Shown here piece by piece: positions 16,652-24,457 of a stretch of 64,000 nucleotides of DNA (its first letter is position 1; the number at the start of each line of letters is the position of its first letter). The position numbers and the translations under genes are program-made. The notes under the pieces were generated by a model that did no database searches, was not told the DNA's origin, and saw only the letters and a program-made list of their open reading frames with translations. Source of the DNA: JAICKN01 sp036489565 (GTDB taxonomy: Bacteria > Acidobacteriota > Terriglobia > Terriglobales > Acidobacteriaceae); assembly GCA_036489565.1 (NCBI GenBank), contig DASXFN010000049.1:1-64000 (forward strand), written 5' to 3'.

Positions 16652-17980
16652 TTAGAAGTGAATTCTGGTGGTGAGCGTCAGCGATTGCATGGTGACATTC
16701 ACTTTGCTGTTGTCGTATTCACCCGACAACAGTGAACTGGTGCCCACGCTTGCTGTCGCAGGCAGTTGCAGTTGGTAAGCCAGGTCGAAGTTGTAGCGGC
16801 CATGGGTGTATCCCGCGCCGGTACCAATTGTGTTTTGCAAAATGGCAGCGGTCATTGGAGTCAATGTGGCTGAGGGAACCGGATTGGTCGCGTAAGAGTA
16901 GCCGCCGCGAAACGCCAAGTGCTCGCCTACTGGAGACTCCACGCCCACCCCAAACACTCCCTGATTGCGCCAGCGGATTGGGACAACATCCTGCATAGCA
17001 TCTGATCCCACCAGGCCATTGATCGCCGAGTTAGTTCCGTGGGTCAAGTTGACCGGAAGATTGTTGAATGAATTGCTCCAGTTGATCCAGTTTCCCTGAA
17101 GGTTCAGCCGCGCACGGCGCAAGGCCTGCCAGGAAACTCCGCCGGAAAGCGCCTGCGGAAATTTCGTGATGACGCCCGCGTCGTAGTGGAAGTCCGTGGG
17201 GACTCCGGTAACGCCAAGCGTGGCAAACTGCGCGCCCACGTCGCCGGAAGCGTCTCCGTTGGAATGCACGGTAGTCTTGGTCTTATAGGAAAGCCCCACG
17301 GTCAAATTTCTGTTTGGCGTGTAAAGAGCGCCGAAGGTGCCATTCCAGCCCGTGCCGGAAGTATGCAGGTCGAGTAGCGTCTTCGCCCCCGCGAGCACCG
17401 CCTGCTGCTGGAAGATGAATGGAGCGTCGAGAGTGTTGCGGTTGTAGAGCAATCCAAGAGTGCCGCCGAGGGAAAGCTTCTTATTCACGACAACGCCCAG
17501 GCCAGCGGCGTAGCGCAATCCCAGGATGGCCGACTTGTTCTGCTGCAAGCCATAGCTGGTGCCTCCCAATCCTCCCGGAGGGTCCATATACTTCCAGTTT
17601 GCGCTCATTGCAACATCGGGCGCGGCGGAGAGTCCCAGAATAAAGCGCTTCGAATGCAAAGGCATCGCGAACGCGCCATAAGGAAGAACGCCGGAAAAAG
17701 TGCTGATGGTGCCGTCGTTCGAAACCGAATTGCTAAAGCTGCCAGTGACAAACAGGCTGGAAACGCTGAGGTCAAGCTCATGTCCCTTCAACTCGGTAAG
17801 GCCAGCAGGATTGCCCTGTATGGCCTCGAGTGGACTCGATAACGAGGCGACATCCGCGCCACCCAGTGATGTTGCCCGGCTGCTCATTCCATTTCCCAAA
17901 GCACCACCAATCTGCGCCACCGCCGCCGTTCCGCTGCAGAACAAGGCAAGCACGATCAACTTGTGAACACTGAATTTCAT
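16652..17980 (-). CDS. Outer membrane protein, OmpP1/FadL/TodX transporter family
   Basis: 442 residues with a signal peptide (MKFSVHKLIVLALFCSGTAAVAQ). The mature N-terminus has the FadL hatch-like signature SSRATSLGGADVASL and AIQGNPAGLTEL, followed by a predicted beta-barrel ending in LTLTTRIHF with a terminal Phe. The family imports long-chain fatty acids or other hydrophobic compounds across the outer membrane. The ATG at 17980 is chosen because it begins the signal peptide and follows AAGGG; the frame stays open upstream but not convincingly. Its leader contains a structured element. Confidence 0.85.
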   Translation of the reverse strand: MKFSVHKLIVLALFCSGTAAVAQIGGALGNGMSSRATSLGGADVASLSSPLEAIQGNPAGLTELKGHELDLSVSSLFVTGSFSNSVSNDGTISTFSGVLPYGAFAMPLHSKRFILGLSAAPDVAMSANWKYMDPPGGLGGTSYGLQQNKSAILGLRYAAGLGVVVNKKLSLGGTLGLLYNRNTLDAPFIFQQQAVLAGAKTLLDLHTSGTGWNGTFGALYTPNRNLTVGLSYKTKTTVHSNGDASGDVGAQFATLGVTGVPTDFHYDAGVITKFPQALSGGVSWQALRRARLNLQGNWINWSNSFNNLPVNLTHGTNSAINGLVGSDAMQDVVPIRWRNQGVFGVGVESPVGEHLAFRGGYSYATNPVPSATLTPMTAAILQNTIGTGAGYTHGRYNFDLAYQLQLPATASVGTSSLLSGEYDNSKVNVTMQSLTLTTRIHF

Positions 17981-18061
17981 TTGGATGACCCTTAAGGAGT
18001 GGGAAGGGAAATTTAAAATCGCTTGCGGAAAAAGTATTCCAGTTCCTCCCCTGCCGCTGCC

Positions 18062-18152
18062 AGTTACGGAAGGGGAGAAAGTAACCATCGCGATAGTCGT
18101 GATGGAGAGTGAATGCGCCCTTAGGCACTCTCCATGGGTTACTGCCGTAACT
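18062..18152 (-). promoter_or_regulatory. Long structured element in the FadL-like gene leader (riboswitch-like)
   Basis: Three nested inverted-repeat pairs: 18062-18069 with 18145-18152 (agttacgg), 18080-18086 with 18137-18143, and 18102-18111 with 18126-18135 (10 bp). On the minus-strand RNA one side has single-base spacers and the other has 15- and 10-nt bulges, the look of a folded regulatory RNA. It lies ~80 nt upstream of the FadL-like start and also ~80 nt upstream of the divergent HD-GYP gene. No known class assigned. Confidence 0.55.
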
Positions 18153-18231
18153 TGAGGCAGCCTGCTCGCCAAGCTCACCATAGCTTTGAGCCCCGCACGA
18201 CGCTTCGCCGTCATCCATATTTATTGATTCA

Positions 18232-19413
18232 TTGCCCATGTTTACTGAGCAGGCCGCCACAATTCGACTTTCGGACGTAATCTCCGCGCTTTCCGCCGCG
18301 CTCGACCTTACTGAAGGTCAGCCCATGGGGCACGCAATCCGCAGCTGCCTGGTAGGAATGCGCATTGCCGAGGAAATGCAGCTTTCGGAGCGGCAATCTG
18401 CCGACCTGTATTACGCGCTGCTGCTCAAGGACGCGGGCTGCAGCAGCAACTCAGCTCGCATGCACCAGATTTTGGGCTCCGACGACATTCGCGCCAAACG
18501 GGAAGTTAAGTTCGAGGACTGGACGCGTCCTTCGCTTTCCGGGCTGCGCTATCTTCTGCGCAATACGCTACCCGAAGAATCGTTGTTACGCCGCTTTGTG
18601 AAGGCCGTTGTATTAGGCGTGGAACAAAAAAGAAACAATGCGGAAGTAATCGGAGCGCGTTGCGAACGCGGCGCCGACATCGCCCGCAAAATCGGCCTCA
18701 GTGAGAATACGGCGGCAGCCATCCGCAGCCTGGACGAGCACTGGAGCGGAGCCGGCTATCCCGATCACCGGGAGAAGGAAGAAATTCCTCTGCTGTCGCG
18801 CATTATGAACGTAAGCCAGACGCTCGAAGTATTCGCCAATGGACGCACGCCAGCCGAGGCTGTGCAAGTAATCTCCGAGCGCAGCGGCCGCTGGTTTGAC
18901 CCGGAAATTGCCCGCATTGTTGCGACTTTTCAGGCCAACGATCCTTTGTGGGAAAAATTCTTTTCCAGCAACGCGCGCGAATATGTCATGCGCATGGAAC
19001 CGGGCGCTGCGGTCACCGCCTCGCAACAACGCGTAGATGAAATCTGCGACGCATTCGCCGGAATTATTGACGCCAAATCGCCCTACACTTACAACCACTC
19101 GCTCGGGGTCGCCGCAGCCGCGGTTGAAATCGCCGGCGGTCTTGGGCTTTCAGAACAGACCACCACCTTTGTCCGGCGCGCCGCCCTGCTGCACGATATC
19201 GGAAAACTCAGCGTCTCCAACTCGATCCTGGAAAAGCCCGGCAAGTTAAATGAAGACGAGTGGGACAAGATGAAGATGCATCCCGTGTATACCAAGGTGA
19301 TCGTGCAGAAGATTTCCGGCTTTGAAAACATGGCATTCGTCGCTGGCGCGCACCACGAACGGCTGGACGGCAAAGGCTATCCGAAGGACTGCCCGCAGAA
19401 AAAATCCCGCTAA
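18232..19413 (+). CDS. HD-GYP-type cyclic-di-GMP phosphodiesterase, truncated by frameshift
   Basis: 393 residues before a premature stop. The N-terminal ~250 residues hold a degenerate HD-like domain. The second HD domain begins near residue 285 with YTYNHSLGVA and AALLHDIGKLSVSNSIL, then EKPGKLNEDEW, AGAHHERLDGKGYPK. HD-GYP enzymes hydrolyse c-di-GMP to pGpG/GMP. Directly after GYPK the frame goes wrong (DCPQKKSR, stop). Shifting the frame at 19386 restores the expected GLPAEKIPLTARILCVADVYQA and a further ~60 residues. One G appears to be missing from a GGG run, so this is either a true lesion or a sequencing/assembly error. The gene starts divergently from the FadL-like gene. Confidence 0.8.
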   Translation: MPMFTEQAATIRLSDVISALSAALDLTEGQPMGHAIRSCLVGMRIAEEMQLSERQSADLYYALLLKDAGCSSNSARMHQILGSDDIRAKREVKFEDWTRPSLSGLRYLLRNTLPEESLLRRFVKAVVLGVEQKRNNAEVIGARCERGADIARKIGLSENTAAAIRSLDEHWSGAGYPDHREKEEIPLLSRIMNVSQTLEVFANGRTPAEAVQVISERSGRWFDPEIARIVATFQANDPLWEKFFSSNAREYVMRMEPGAAVTASQQRVDEICDAFAGIIDAKSPYTYNHSLGVAAAAVEIAGGLGLSEQTTTFVRRAALLHDIGKLSVSNSILEKPGKLNEDEWDKMKMHPVYTKVIVQKISGFENMAFVAGAHHERLDGKGYPKDCPQKKSR

Positions 19414-19622
19414 CCGCACGCATACTCTGCGTTGCTGATGTGTACCAAGCCCTCACGGAGAAGCGTCCTTACCGCGAGAGCCTGCCAAAGGACGTGGTAC
19501 TTGGAATGATGGAAAAAGACTCCACCACCCGTCTCGACCCACAATGTCTCGATGTGCTGAAGCAACCCAAGTCCAGCACGAAACTCGCTACCACGCAAAA
19601 GGCGCAAGCCGCAGGCAAGTAG
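19386..19622 (+). pseudogene. C-terminal part of the HD-GYP protein after the frameshift
   Basis: In the shifted frame this encodes GLPAEKIPLTARILCVADVY, then QALTEKRPYRESLPKD and a C-terminal tail. It is the canonical continuation of the HD-GYP domain (DVYDAL..DRPYR-like helix). It has no own ribosome binding site and makes sense only as part of the upstream gene. Confidence 0.8.
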
Positions 19623-19694
19623 TCATTCAAATTGCAGCCTTCGCATTGGTAATCCTATTGCCTTGCGAACTGGCGGAGAATTAGCACATACCCC

Positions 19695-19770
19695 AAAAGA
19701 TAGTGCATTACTTTAATGCATAAGTATAATATTATTTGCCTAAGGTATGAAAGTATTATACTATCTTTTT
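19695..19770 (+). promoter_or_regulatory. Nested inverted repeats at the fic promoter
   Basis: AT-rich region directly before fic. Seen: tgcatta-ctt-taatgca (19704-19720), an aaaagatagt/actatctttt pair enclosing the region (19695-19704 and 19759-19768), agtataat/attatact (19723-19730 and 19755-19762), and a TATAAT at 19725-19730. This looks like a promoter overlapped by operators. Confidence 0.55.
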
Positions 19771-19771
19771 T

Positions 19772-20926
19772 ATGGTATTTCGCGCAGAAAAGTTGATGCA
19801 AGCCGAGAAGGAAGTTATTGCCAGAATTGAGGAAGCGCGAAAAACCTTGAAGTACAACCTCGCAAGTCCTCGGAGATGGAATGGGTTGTTGCGCCGAAAT
19901 ACATTAGCTCGTGCAGTGCGTGGGTCGAACAGTATTGAGGGGTATAACGTCACAGCCGAGGACGCGATTGCAGCCGTCGAAGGCGAGGAACCGTTGAATG
20001 CAGACAAAGAGGCATGGCTCGCTGTGACCGGCTACAGGACAGCCATGACTTTCGTCCTTCAGCTTACCAAGGATAAGAACTTCATCTACAGTGAAGGTTT
20101 CCTTCGTGGCCTCCACTTCATGATGTTGCATTACGATCTAAACAAACACCCGGGAAATTGGCGACCGGGGACCGTCTACGTGCACGATGAATCTAAAAAC
20201 GAGGTGGTGTACGAAGGCCCTGATGTCGAGATGGTGCCGGGTTTAATTGAGGAATTAATCGAATACCTGAACGACGAGGATGATTGCCCACATGCGCTGG
20301 TAAAGGGAGCAATGGCTCACTTGAACCTAGTGATGATTCACCCATTTTCAGATGGAAATGGAAGGATGGCTCGATGTCTACAAACACTCGTTCTTGGGCT
20401 AGAAGGAATTCTTGAGCCTGAGTTTTCATCTATCGAAGAATATTTGGGGCGTAACACTCAGGATTATTACAATATTCTTGCGCGAACCGGGGAAGGATCT
20501 TGGCATCCGCGAAACGGAACGCGCGATTGGATTCGCTTTAATCTCACGGCCCACTTTCGTCAGGCCACAACATTGGTAATGCGAACAAAAGTAATGGGTG
20601 CTCTCTGGCAGGAACTTGAACTCGAGCTCAAACGACGTGGTTTACCAGAACGGCTTATTTATGCCATCGCTGATGGAGCCATCGGTTACCGAGTGCGAAA
20701 TTCTAGCTATAGAAACCTGGCAGGGTTGAATGATGTTCTGGCAAGCAGGGATTTAAAAACGGGAGTAGATGCGGGGCTCCTGATTCCAGATGGAGAACGT
20801 CGAGGAAGAGTCTATGTAGGTTCACCTCAAATGCGCGCCCTTTTCGATAAGCTAAAGAGCGAACACATAAAACCTGTGCCAGACCCATTCACTGCTAGCC
20901 CAGATCAGCTAAGACTGCCTAGCTAA
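19772..20926 (+). CDS. Fic family protein (probable AMP-transferase, class II)
   Basis: 384 residues. The inhibitory helix motif S-x3-E-G is seen as SNSIEG at residues 52-57, before the Fic core. The Fic motif HPFSDGNGRMAR starts near residue 190, with all catalytic residues present (H, D/E, N, R). A winged-helix-like C-terminal part follows. Fic proteins transfer AMP from ATP to hydroxyl side chains of target proteins; the N-terminal motif marks a self-inhibited class II member. Targets unknown. The gene is AT-richer than its neighbours and has a separate, palindrome-rich promoter, suggesting horizontal acquisition and autoregulation. No antitoxin gene is adjacent. Confidence 0.9.
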   Translation: MVFRAEKLMQAEKEVIARIEEARKTLKYNLASPRRWNGLLRRNTLARAVRGSNSIEGYNVTAEDAIAAVEGEEPLNADKEAWLAVTGYRTAMTFVLQLTKDKNFIYSEGFLRGLHFMMLHYDLNKHPGNWRPGTVYVHDESKNEVVYEGPDVEMVPGLIEELIEYLNDEDDCPHALVKGAMAHLNLVMIHPFSDGNGRMARCLQTLVLGLEGILEPEFSSIEEYLGRNTQDYYNILARTGEGSWHPRNGTRDWIRFNLTAHFRQATTLVMRTKVMGALWQELELELKRRGLPERLIYAIADGAIGYRVRNSSYRNLAGLNDVLASRDLKTGVDAGLLIPDGERRGRVYVGSPQMRALFDKLKSEHIKPVPDPFTASPDQLRLPS

Positions 20927-21115
20927 TTTTTCGCAGCTTTCTCTGACCGATATGCGCAGCGCTTGACTGAAACCTACGCGAGTCTTTTTCTTGGGAGGTT
21001 TTTACACTTGGGCTTTGCAGATGTGGATTGCAAACTCCACCACTACCCTTCGCCTCATCGCTGGCAATTTTCCTACTCACAGCGTACTATCTTCTGCACT
21101 TCCCTGGAGGTCGTC

Positions 21116-21616
21116 ATGGTTTTAGGCATGTCACTCGCAACTTACACAATCGTCCATGTCGCCATCAGTCTCATCGGTATTTTTTCCGGATTCATTGTGC
21201 TTTTTGGATTGCTCGGCGGGAAGCGACTGAATGGATGGACCGCGGTTTTCCTGACCACGACAGTACTCACCAGCGTAACTGCATTCGGCTTTCCCTTCAC
21301 GCATCTCTTGCCATCGCACAAAGTGGCCATTATTTCTCTGGTGGTGCTCGCAATCGCCATTCTTGCGCGCTACGCTTTTCATATGGCCGGGGTGTGGCGC
21401 AGCGCTTACGTGGTCACCGCGATGATCGCGCTGTATTTGAATGTGTTTGTGCTGGTTGTGCAGTCGTTCGAAAAGGTGCCCGCCTTGAGGGCGCTGGCAC
21501 CAACGCAATCGGAACGGCCCTTCGTGGTCGCGCAACTCGTGGTGCTCACGGCGTTCGTGCTGCTGATTATTCTTGCGGTGAGGAAGTTCAGTCACGGACA
21601 ACAGCGAGCGGCGTGA
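21116..21616 (+). CDS. Four-helix integral membrane protein, unknown function
   Basis: 166 residues with four predicted transmembrane helices: TIVHVAISLIGIFSGFIVLF, a TAVFLTTTVLTSVTAFG segment, IISLVVLAIAILARYAF, and the C-terminal VVAQLVVLTAFVLLIILAV. A YVVTAMIALYLNVFVLVV segment lies between helices three and four. The ATG at 21116 follows GGAGG by 5 nt, so the longer upstream frame is not used. No catalytic motif is recognised. Probably monocistronic and convergent to the small basic gene at 21652. Confidence 0.75.
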   Translation: MVLGMSLATYTIVHVAISLIGIFSGFIVLFGLLGGKRLNGWTAVFLTTTVLTSVTAFGFPFTHLLPSHKVAIISLVVLAIAILARYAFHMAGVWRSAYVVTAMIALYLNVFVLVVQSFEKVPALRALAPTQSERPFVVAQLVVLTAFVLLIILAVRKFSHGQQRAA

Positions 21617-21624
21617 GCGCTCCG

Positions 21625-21653
21625 CTAAAAAAGTAAAAACGGGACCACCCGTT
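21625..21653 (-). terminator. Intrinsic terminator of the small basic gene
   Basis: The stem aacggg/cccgtt (21638-21653) is followed on the minus strand by tttactttttt. Its stem overlaps the stop codon of the gene at 21652. Confidence 0.7.
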
Positions 21654-21864
21654 AGAAGTTGTCGGACTCAGACTCGCCCGGCTCCATTTCGAACAACGCA
21701 TCCTGGCTTTCCGCGATTTCGAATGAGCCACCATTGTCTTCTCCAACCTGGCCCTGTTTGTCGATCTTCCGCTGGCTGCGGCGTTCCGTTTTCTCGCGCT
21801 GCTTTTCCTTGCGGCGCTGCTCTTTTTGTCGTTTGTTGAAAGTCGCGCTACCCCGACCAGGCAT
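21652..21864 (-). CDS. Small, highly basic-then-acidic protein
   Basis: 70 residues. MPGRGSATFNKRQKEQRRKE opens a very basic region (KQREKTERRSQRKIDKQ), followed by an acidic tail (ESQDALFEMEPGESESDNF). The start at 21864 is supported by AAGGGGG 5 nt upstream. An ATG at 21885 lacks a site. The N-terminus is reminiscent of small acidobacterial RNA-associated proteins, but no function is established. It follows the RRM gene on the same strand by 84 nt and may be co-transcribed. Confidence 0.7.
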   Translation of the reverse strand: MPGRGSATFNKRQKEQRRKEKQREKTERRSQRKIDKQGQVGEDNGGSFEIAESQDALFEMEPGESESDNF

Positions 21865-21948
21865 GAGGCCCCCTTGAATATTCATGAACTACTACTTCCG
21901 CGCTCGGGTCCCGGCGCGGCGTTTGATCATGATTATAAATTTAAAAAA

Positions 21949-22386
21949 CTACCAGCGGGGCTCGCGAGGTCCACGTGCATGGCCTCCATCGTCGCGCCCG
22001 CGTCCGCCGCGGCCACCACCACCGCCGCCGCTTCCTCCACGGCCGCCACCTCCGCCGCCGCCAAAACCACCACGTCCGCCACCTCCGCCGCCACCGAAGC
22101 GCTTACCGCCACCACCGCCGCCGAAGCCTCCGGGGCGTTCGGTCTTAGGCTTTGCTTCGTTGATCTTGAGGGTGCGGCCGCCAAGGTCCGTTCCGTTTAG
22201 AGCCGCAATGGCTTTTTCCGCTTCTCCGGCGTCAGTCATCTCGACGAAGGCAAAGCCGCGCGAACGTCCGGTATCGCGGTCGGTGACCATGCTTACTTTT
22301 TCCACGGCACCGTGGGCTTCAAAAACACTCCGCAACTCGGCTTCGGTTGTAGCATGGGGCAGATTGCCGACGTAAAGATTTTTCAT
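21949..22386 (-). CDS. Glycine-rich RRM RNA-binding protein
   Basis: 145 residues. One RNA recognition motif occupies residues 1-80, with RNP2 (LYVGNL) and RNP1 (RGFAFVEM). A long Gly/Arg-rich tail follows, with GGGGG runs and RGG-like repeats. The architecture is that of cyanobacterial/bacterial cold-inducible Rbp proteins and plant GRPs. It should bind single-stranded RNA, probably as an RNA chaperone in stress. The start is the first ATG. The Gly tract gives a strongly repetitive DNA segment at 21960-22140. Confidence 0.92.
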   Translation of the reverse strand: MKNLYVGNLPHATTEAELRSVFEAHGAVEKVSMVTDRDTGRSRGFAFVEMTDAGEAEKAIAALNGTDLGGRTLKINEAKPKTERPGGFGGGGGGKRFGGGGGGGRGGFGGGGGGGRGGSGGGGGGRGGRGRDDGGHARGPREPRW

Positions 22387-22500
22387 AAGCTCTCTTTTCT
22401 TTTTCGTTCACAACTTTTTCGTTCAGATCTTTTCCGCTCAGAACATTCTTGCTTAGGCGCTGAAAACAGTCTCATCCTTTAGTAAAGCTAACTGTCTCTT

Positions 22501-22563
22501 ACCTCAGGGGCTAAAGCCCTTATTGTGCGGACTCGAGCGGCACGACTGAAGTCGTGCCCTTCC
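22501..22563 (+). repeat. REP element
   Basis: acctcaggggctaaagccct, linker, gcacgactgaagtcgtgc and ccttccc. First hairpin diverged, second canonical. Confidence 0.8.
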
Positions 22564-22660
22564 CAAACCGGATTCTTGCAATAAACCTGCGGCAACTAGT
22601 TTGTCGTCTCCTACCCAAACCGGTTCTTGCAATAACCTGCGGCAACTATTTCGTCGTCTT
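22564..22660 (-). repeat. Tandem duplication of the 3' end of a small gene
   Basis: Two ~46-bp near copies, 22564-22610 and 22616-22660. The right copy contains the stop region of the 45-aa gene (22646). The left copy repeats it with a few changes next to the REP. Confidence 0.65.
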
Positions 22661-22783
22661 GGCCGCAGACTTCGTATCCTTGCCCGCTAATGTCGCAAAC
22701 ATCTTCCGATAGCGCTCCCGGCGCTCGATCTTTTCCTTCCGGGCCTTGTGGAACCGGGCCTTATCGCCGTTAATTTTGGACAT
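22646..22783 (-). CDS. Very small basic protein (45 aa)
   Basis: 45 residues: MSKINGDKARFHKARKEKIE then RRERYRKMFATLAGKDTKSA and a KTTK end, about one third Lys/Arg. The ATG at 22783 has a perfect AAGGAG 5 nt upstream, which makes it a confident small gene. Composition suggests binding to RNA or the ribosome; this is inference. It lies upstream of the RRM gene on the same strand, with a REP and a duplicated 3' end between. Confidence 0.7.
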   Translation of the reverse strand: MSKINGDKARFHKARKEKIERRERYRKMFATLAGKDTKSAAKTTK

Positions 22784-22942
22784 TCTGTCTCCTTAAGCCT
22801 TCCGGGACGCTAAATATGATTTTCTGTGAGTTAACTGCCGTTAGATGATAAATGCTTCCGTTGGATTTGTGGGAAAAACTAACGGTTGTGGGAAAGCGGT
22901 CGAATCGGTCCCCGTCAAAAACTCCATTCGTGACGTTAGCGG

Positions 22943-23179
22943 CTATGATAATGCAGTGCCCTGGCTCCCAACTTTTTCCCACCATACCACGCCTTCTTTA
23001 GGAAGATTCCGCATGTTTGAGAGCTCTTTCTTGATCTGCTGCAGGCGATTGGTGCGCAATTCGTAGGCCGACTGGTCAATTGCGCTGTGTTCGCTTCTCT
23101 CCGAATAGCGCGTGTTCATGCTCCGAAGATCGGTAATTTCCTGACGAAGATCACTGAGACGTTGCGAAATGTAATCCAT
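22943..23179 (-). CDS. Small coiled-coil hypothetical protein
   Basis: 78 residues. The N-terminus MDYISQRLSDLRQEITDLRS and the later RTNRLQQIKKELSNM form heptad-like helices. The end contains a VVWWEK motif. It resembles short helical proteins recurrent in acidobacterial genomes, with no known role. The start has only a weak GGGGT upstream. It is on the same strand as the 45-aa gene. Confidence 0.6.
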   Translation of the reverse strand: MDYISQRLSDLRQEITDLRSMNTRYSERSEHSAIDQSAYELRTNRLQQIKKELSNMRNLPKEGVVWWEKVGSQGTALS

Positions 23180-23584
23180 ACCCCATCATACGCCTATAAG
23201 CGGGCTGACGCCGATCTGTGGGGCGTTTGGGTGGTGGTGTGTTGCTGAGCTGATTCGTATCAGGGCAGCGCCCTCAGGCCTGCCGCACGACGGCTCCGAT
23301 GACCGCCTTCAGTCGCCGAGGGCTAAAGCCCGTCCCATTTTTTTTGTGCTGCTCCGGCGATATGGCTAAAGCCATATCCTGATACGAACTACTTCCATGC
23401 AAACTGCACTACTACCCACCTTTGTCTCATTCCCGTGGAATGTGCGCAATCGCGGATTAAGATGTTCCCTAGGCATCCCCGACAACCCGCCAATCCCTTG
23501 TTTTTCGCGGTTTCCAAGGCGATATCGAGTGCTCGTTCTTTGGTAACTTTCACCGCTAAATTGCGGGTGCCATACTGTCTGCAT
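23180..23584. other. Intergenic region with a hairpin-rich element
   Basis: Contains the 135-bp element at 23254-23388. A minus-strand frame at 23389-23631 with several Cys was considered but has no ribosome binding site and overlaps the PilZ start. Confidence 0.45.
23254..23388. mobile_element. MITE-like REP variant with 11-bp terminal inverted repeats
   Basis: Ends ttcgtatcagg and cctgatacgaa are perfect inverted repeats 135 bp apart. Inside are the hairpins gggcagcgccc, gggctaaagccc and atatggctaaagccatat. No coding capacity. This looks like a REP-derived non-autonomous element. Confidence 0.6.
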
Positions 23585-23971
23585 ATGTCGCAGTCCCCTG
23601 CTTTAGCCAGGCCCGAAGTGGCTTCCAGCAAGTCGGTGAAAGATCAACGCGCTCCACGCATTCGATTGAGCGGATCGGTCTTGGCGCTGGTGCGTTTGCC
23701 GAATCGCAAGCACATTCGCGCCCGCCTGCACATTCTTTCTATCAGCGGCGGAATGCTGAATCTGGAAAGCCCGCTGGATGAAAAGCTGGTGGTGGAGCTG
23801 ACTTTTCATTTGGTATCGGCGACGGTGCGGGTTGAGGCGGAGATGCTTTTTCCCATGTGGGCCACGCGCGGCTGGTTGCAACCCTTTCGCTTTACCGACC
23901 TCTCTGAAGAAGATCGCAAGATGCTGGAGTTGAATCTTCAGCCGTTCATGAATCAGATTGAGCGCGGGTAA
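23585..23971 (+). CDS. PilZ-like domain protein
   Basis: 128 residues. The core RIRLSGSVLALVRLPNRK, then LHILSISGGMLNLESPL and VRVEAEMLFP follows the PilZ pattern (R...R near the start of the barrel and an S-x-S-G-G-M-type motif), which in the family binds c-di-GMP. The first ~28 residues are polar. The ATG at 23585 is preferred over upstream starts, whose sequence is not protein-like. With the GGDEF and HD-GYP proteins in the window it could be a c-di-GMP effector; this is inferred. Confidence 0.65.
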   Translation: MSQSPALARPEVASSKSVKDQRAPRIRLSGSVLALVRLPNRKHIRARLHILSISGGMLNLESPLDEKLVVELTFHLVSATVRVEAEMLFPMWATRGWLQPFRFTDLSEEDRKMLELNLQPFMNQIERG

Positions 23972-24035
23972 CCGCAGCGGCTAAAGCCGCTTATTTCCAC
24001 TGCTTCTTCGGCACGGCTAAAGCCGTGCCCTTCCC
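23971..24035 (+). repeat. REP element
   Basis: accgcagcggctaaagccgc, linker, ggcacggctaaagccgtgccc and ttccc, starting at the PilZ stop codon. Confidence 0.85.
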
Positions 24036-24457
24036 GTTCGTGATAGTGTCGAAGTTTTTCGCAACTCTCATCTCTCGCAAACGGAGTTTTCGTAACGCTT
24101 ACATATCGCAACCGGAATTTGGGCAACGCTTAAATTTCGCAAAGGAAAGGGCGCGACTTTCGCTTTTAGCCTGTCCTGAGCGAAGTCGAAGGGTGCCGAA
24201 AATGCCCCATATCGAAATTACGCGTCAGCGGCTCAACATTGGGTGAGCATTCCTTGGCAATTGCGCCCGGCGGGCGCGATCCGCGAGTAAGTGGATGTTT
24301 GTGGCACGGCTAAAGCCGTGCCCTTCCCGAAATTTCTGCTACTTTAAGAAACGGCTAGAAACCGAAACCGCGCTCTTTCCGAAATCTCTGCTACGCGGAC
24401 TAAAGTCTTAATCTTACGGTGGGGTTTGTGATGCCGGAATCCGGCACTACACGCAAC
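23972..24457. other. Repeat-filled intergenic region
   Basis: 486 bp after PilZ. It contains a REP (to 24035), the widespread motif cctgtcctgagcgaagtcgaagg near 24170-24192, and composite repeat copy 2 (24213-24328). No gene is supported. Confidence 0.55.
24213..24328 (-). repeat. Composite repeat, copy 2 (66-bp unit plus half REP)
   Basis: Inverted copy of 12858-12974. The 66-bp unit (24213-24279) differs from copy 1 at only a few positions, and the flanking half REP (ggcacggctaaagccgtgcccttccc) sits at a similar distance. Confidence 0.8.

Noticed and set aside
18153..18200. Class I cyclic-di-GMP riboswitch near the FadL leader (strings caaagc and aggctgcc on the minus strand in suggestive order)
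   Set aside because: The 5' half signature (gcaaacc and the paired hairpin) is not present, so the resemblance is too weak to call. A search with the Rfam GEMM models would decide.
23389..23631. Minus-strand frame with four cysteines upstream of the PilZ gene
   Set aside because: No ribosome binding site, overlaps the PilZ start and does not match a known zinc-binding layout.
24025..24246. 73-codon frame across the REP region after PilZ
   Set aside because: It is made of REP and other repeat sequence and has no start signal.
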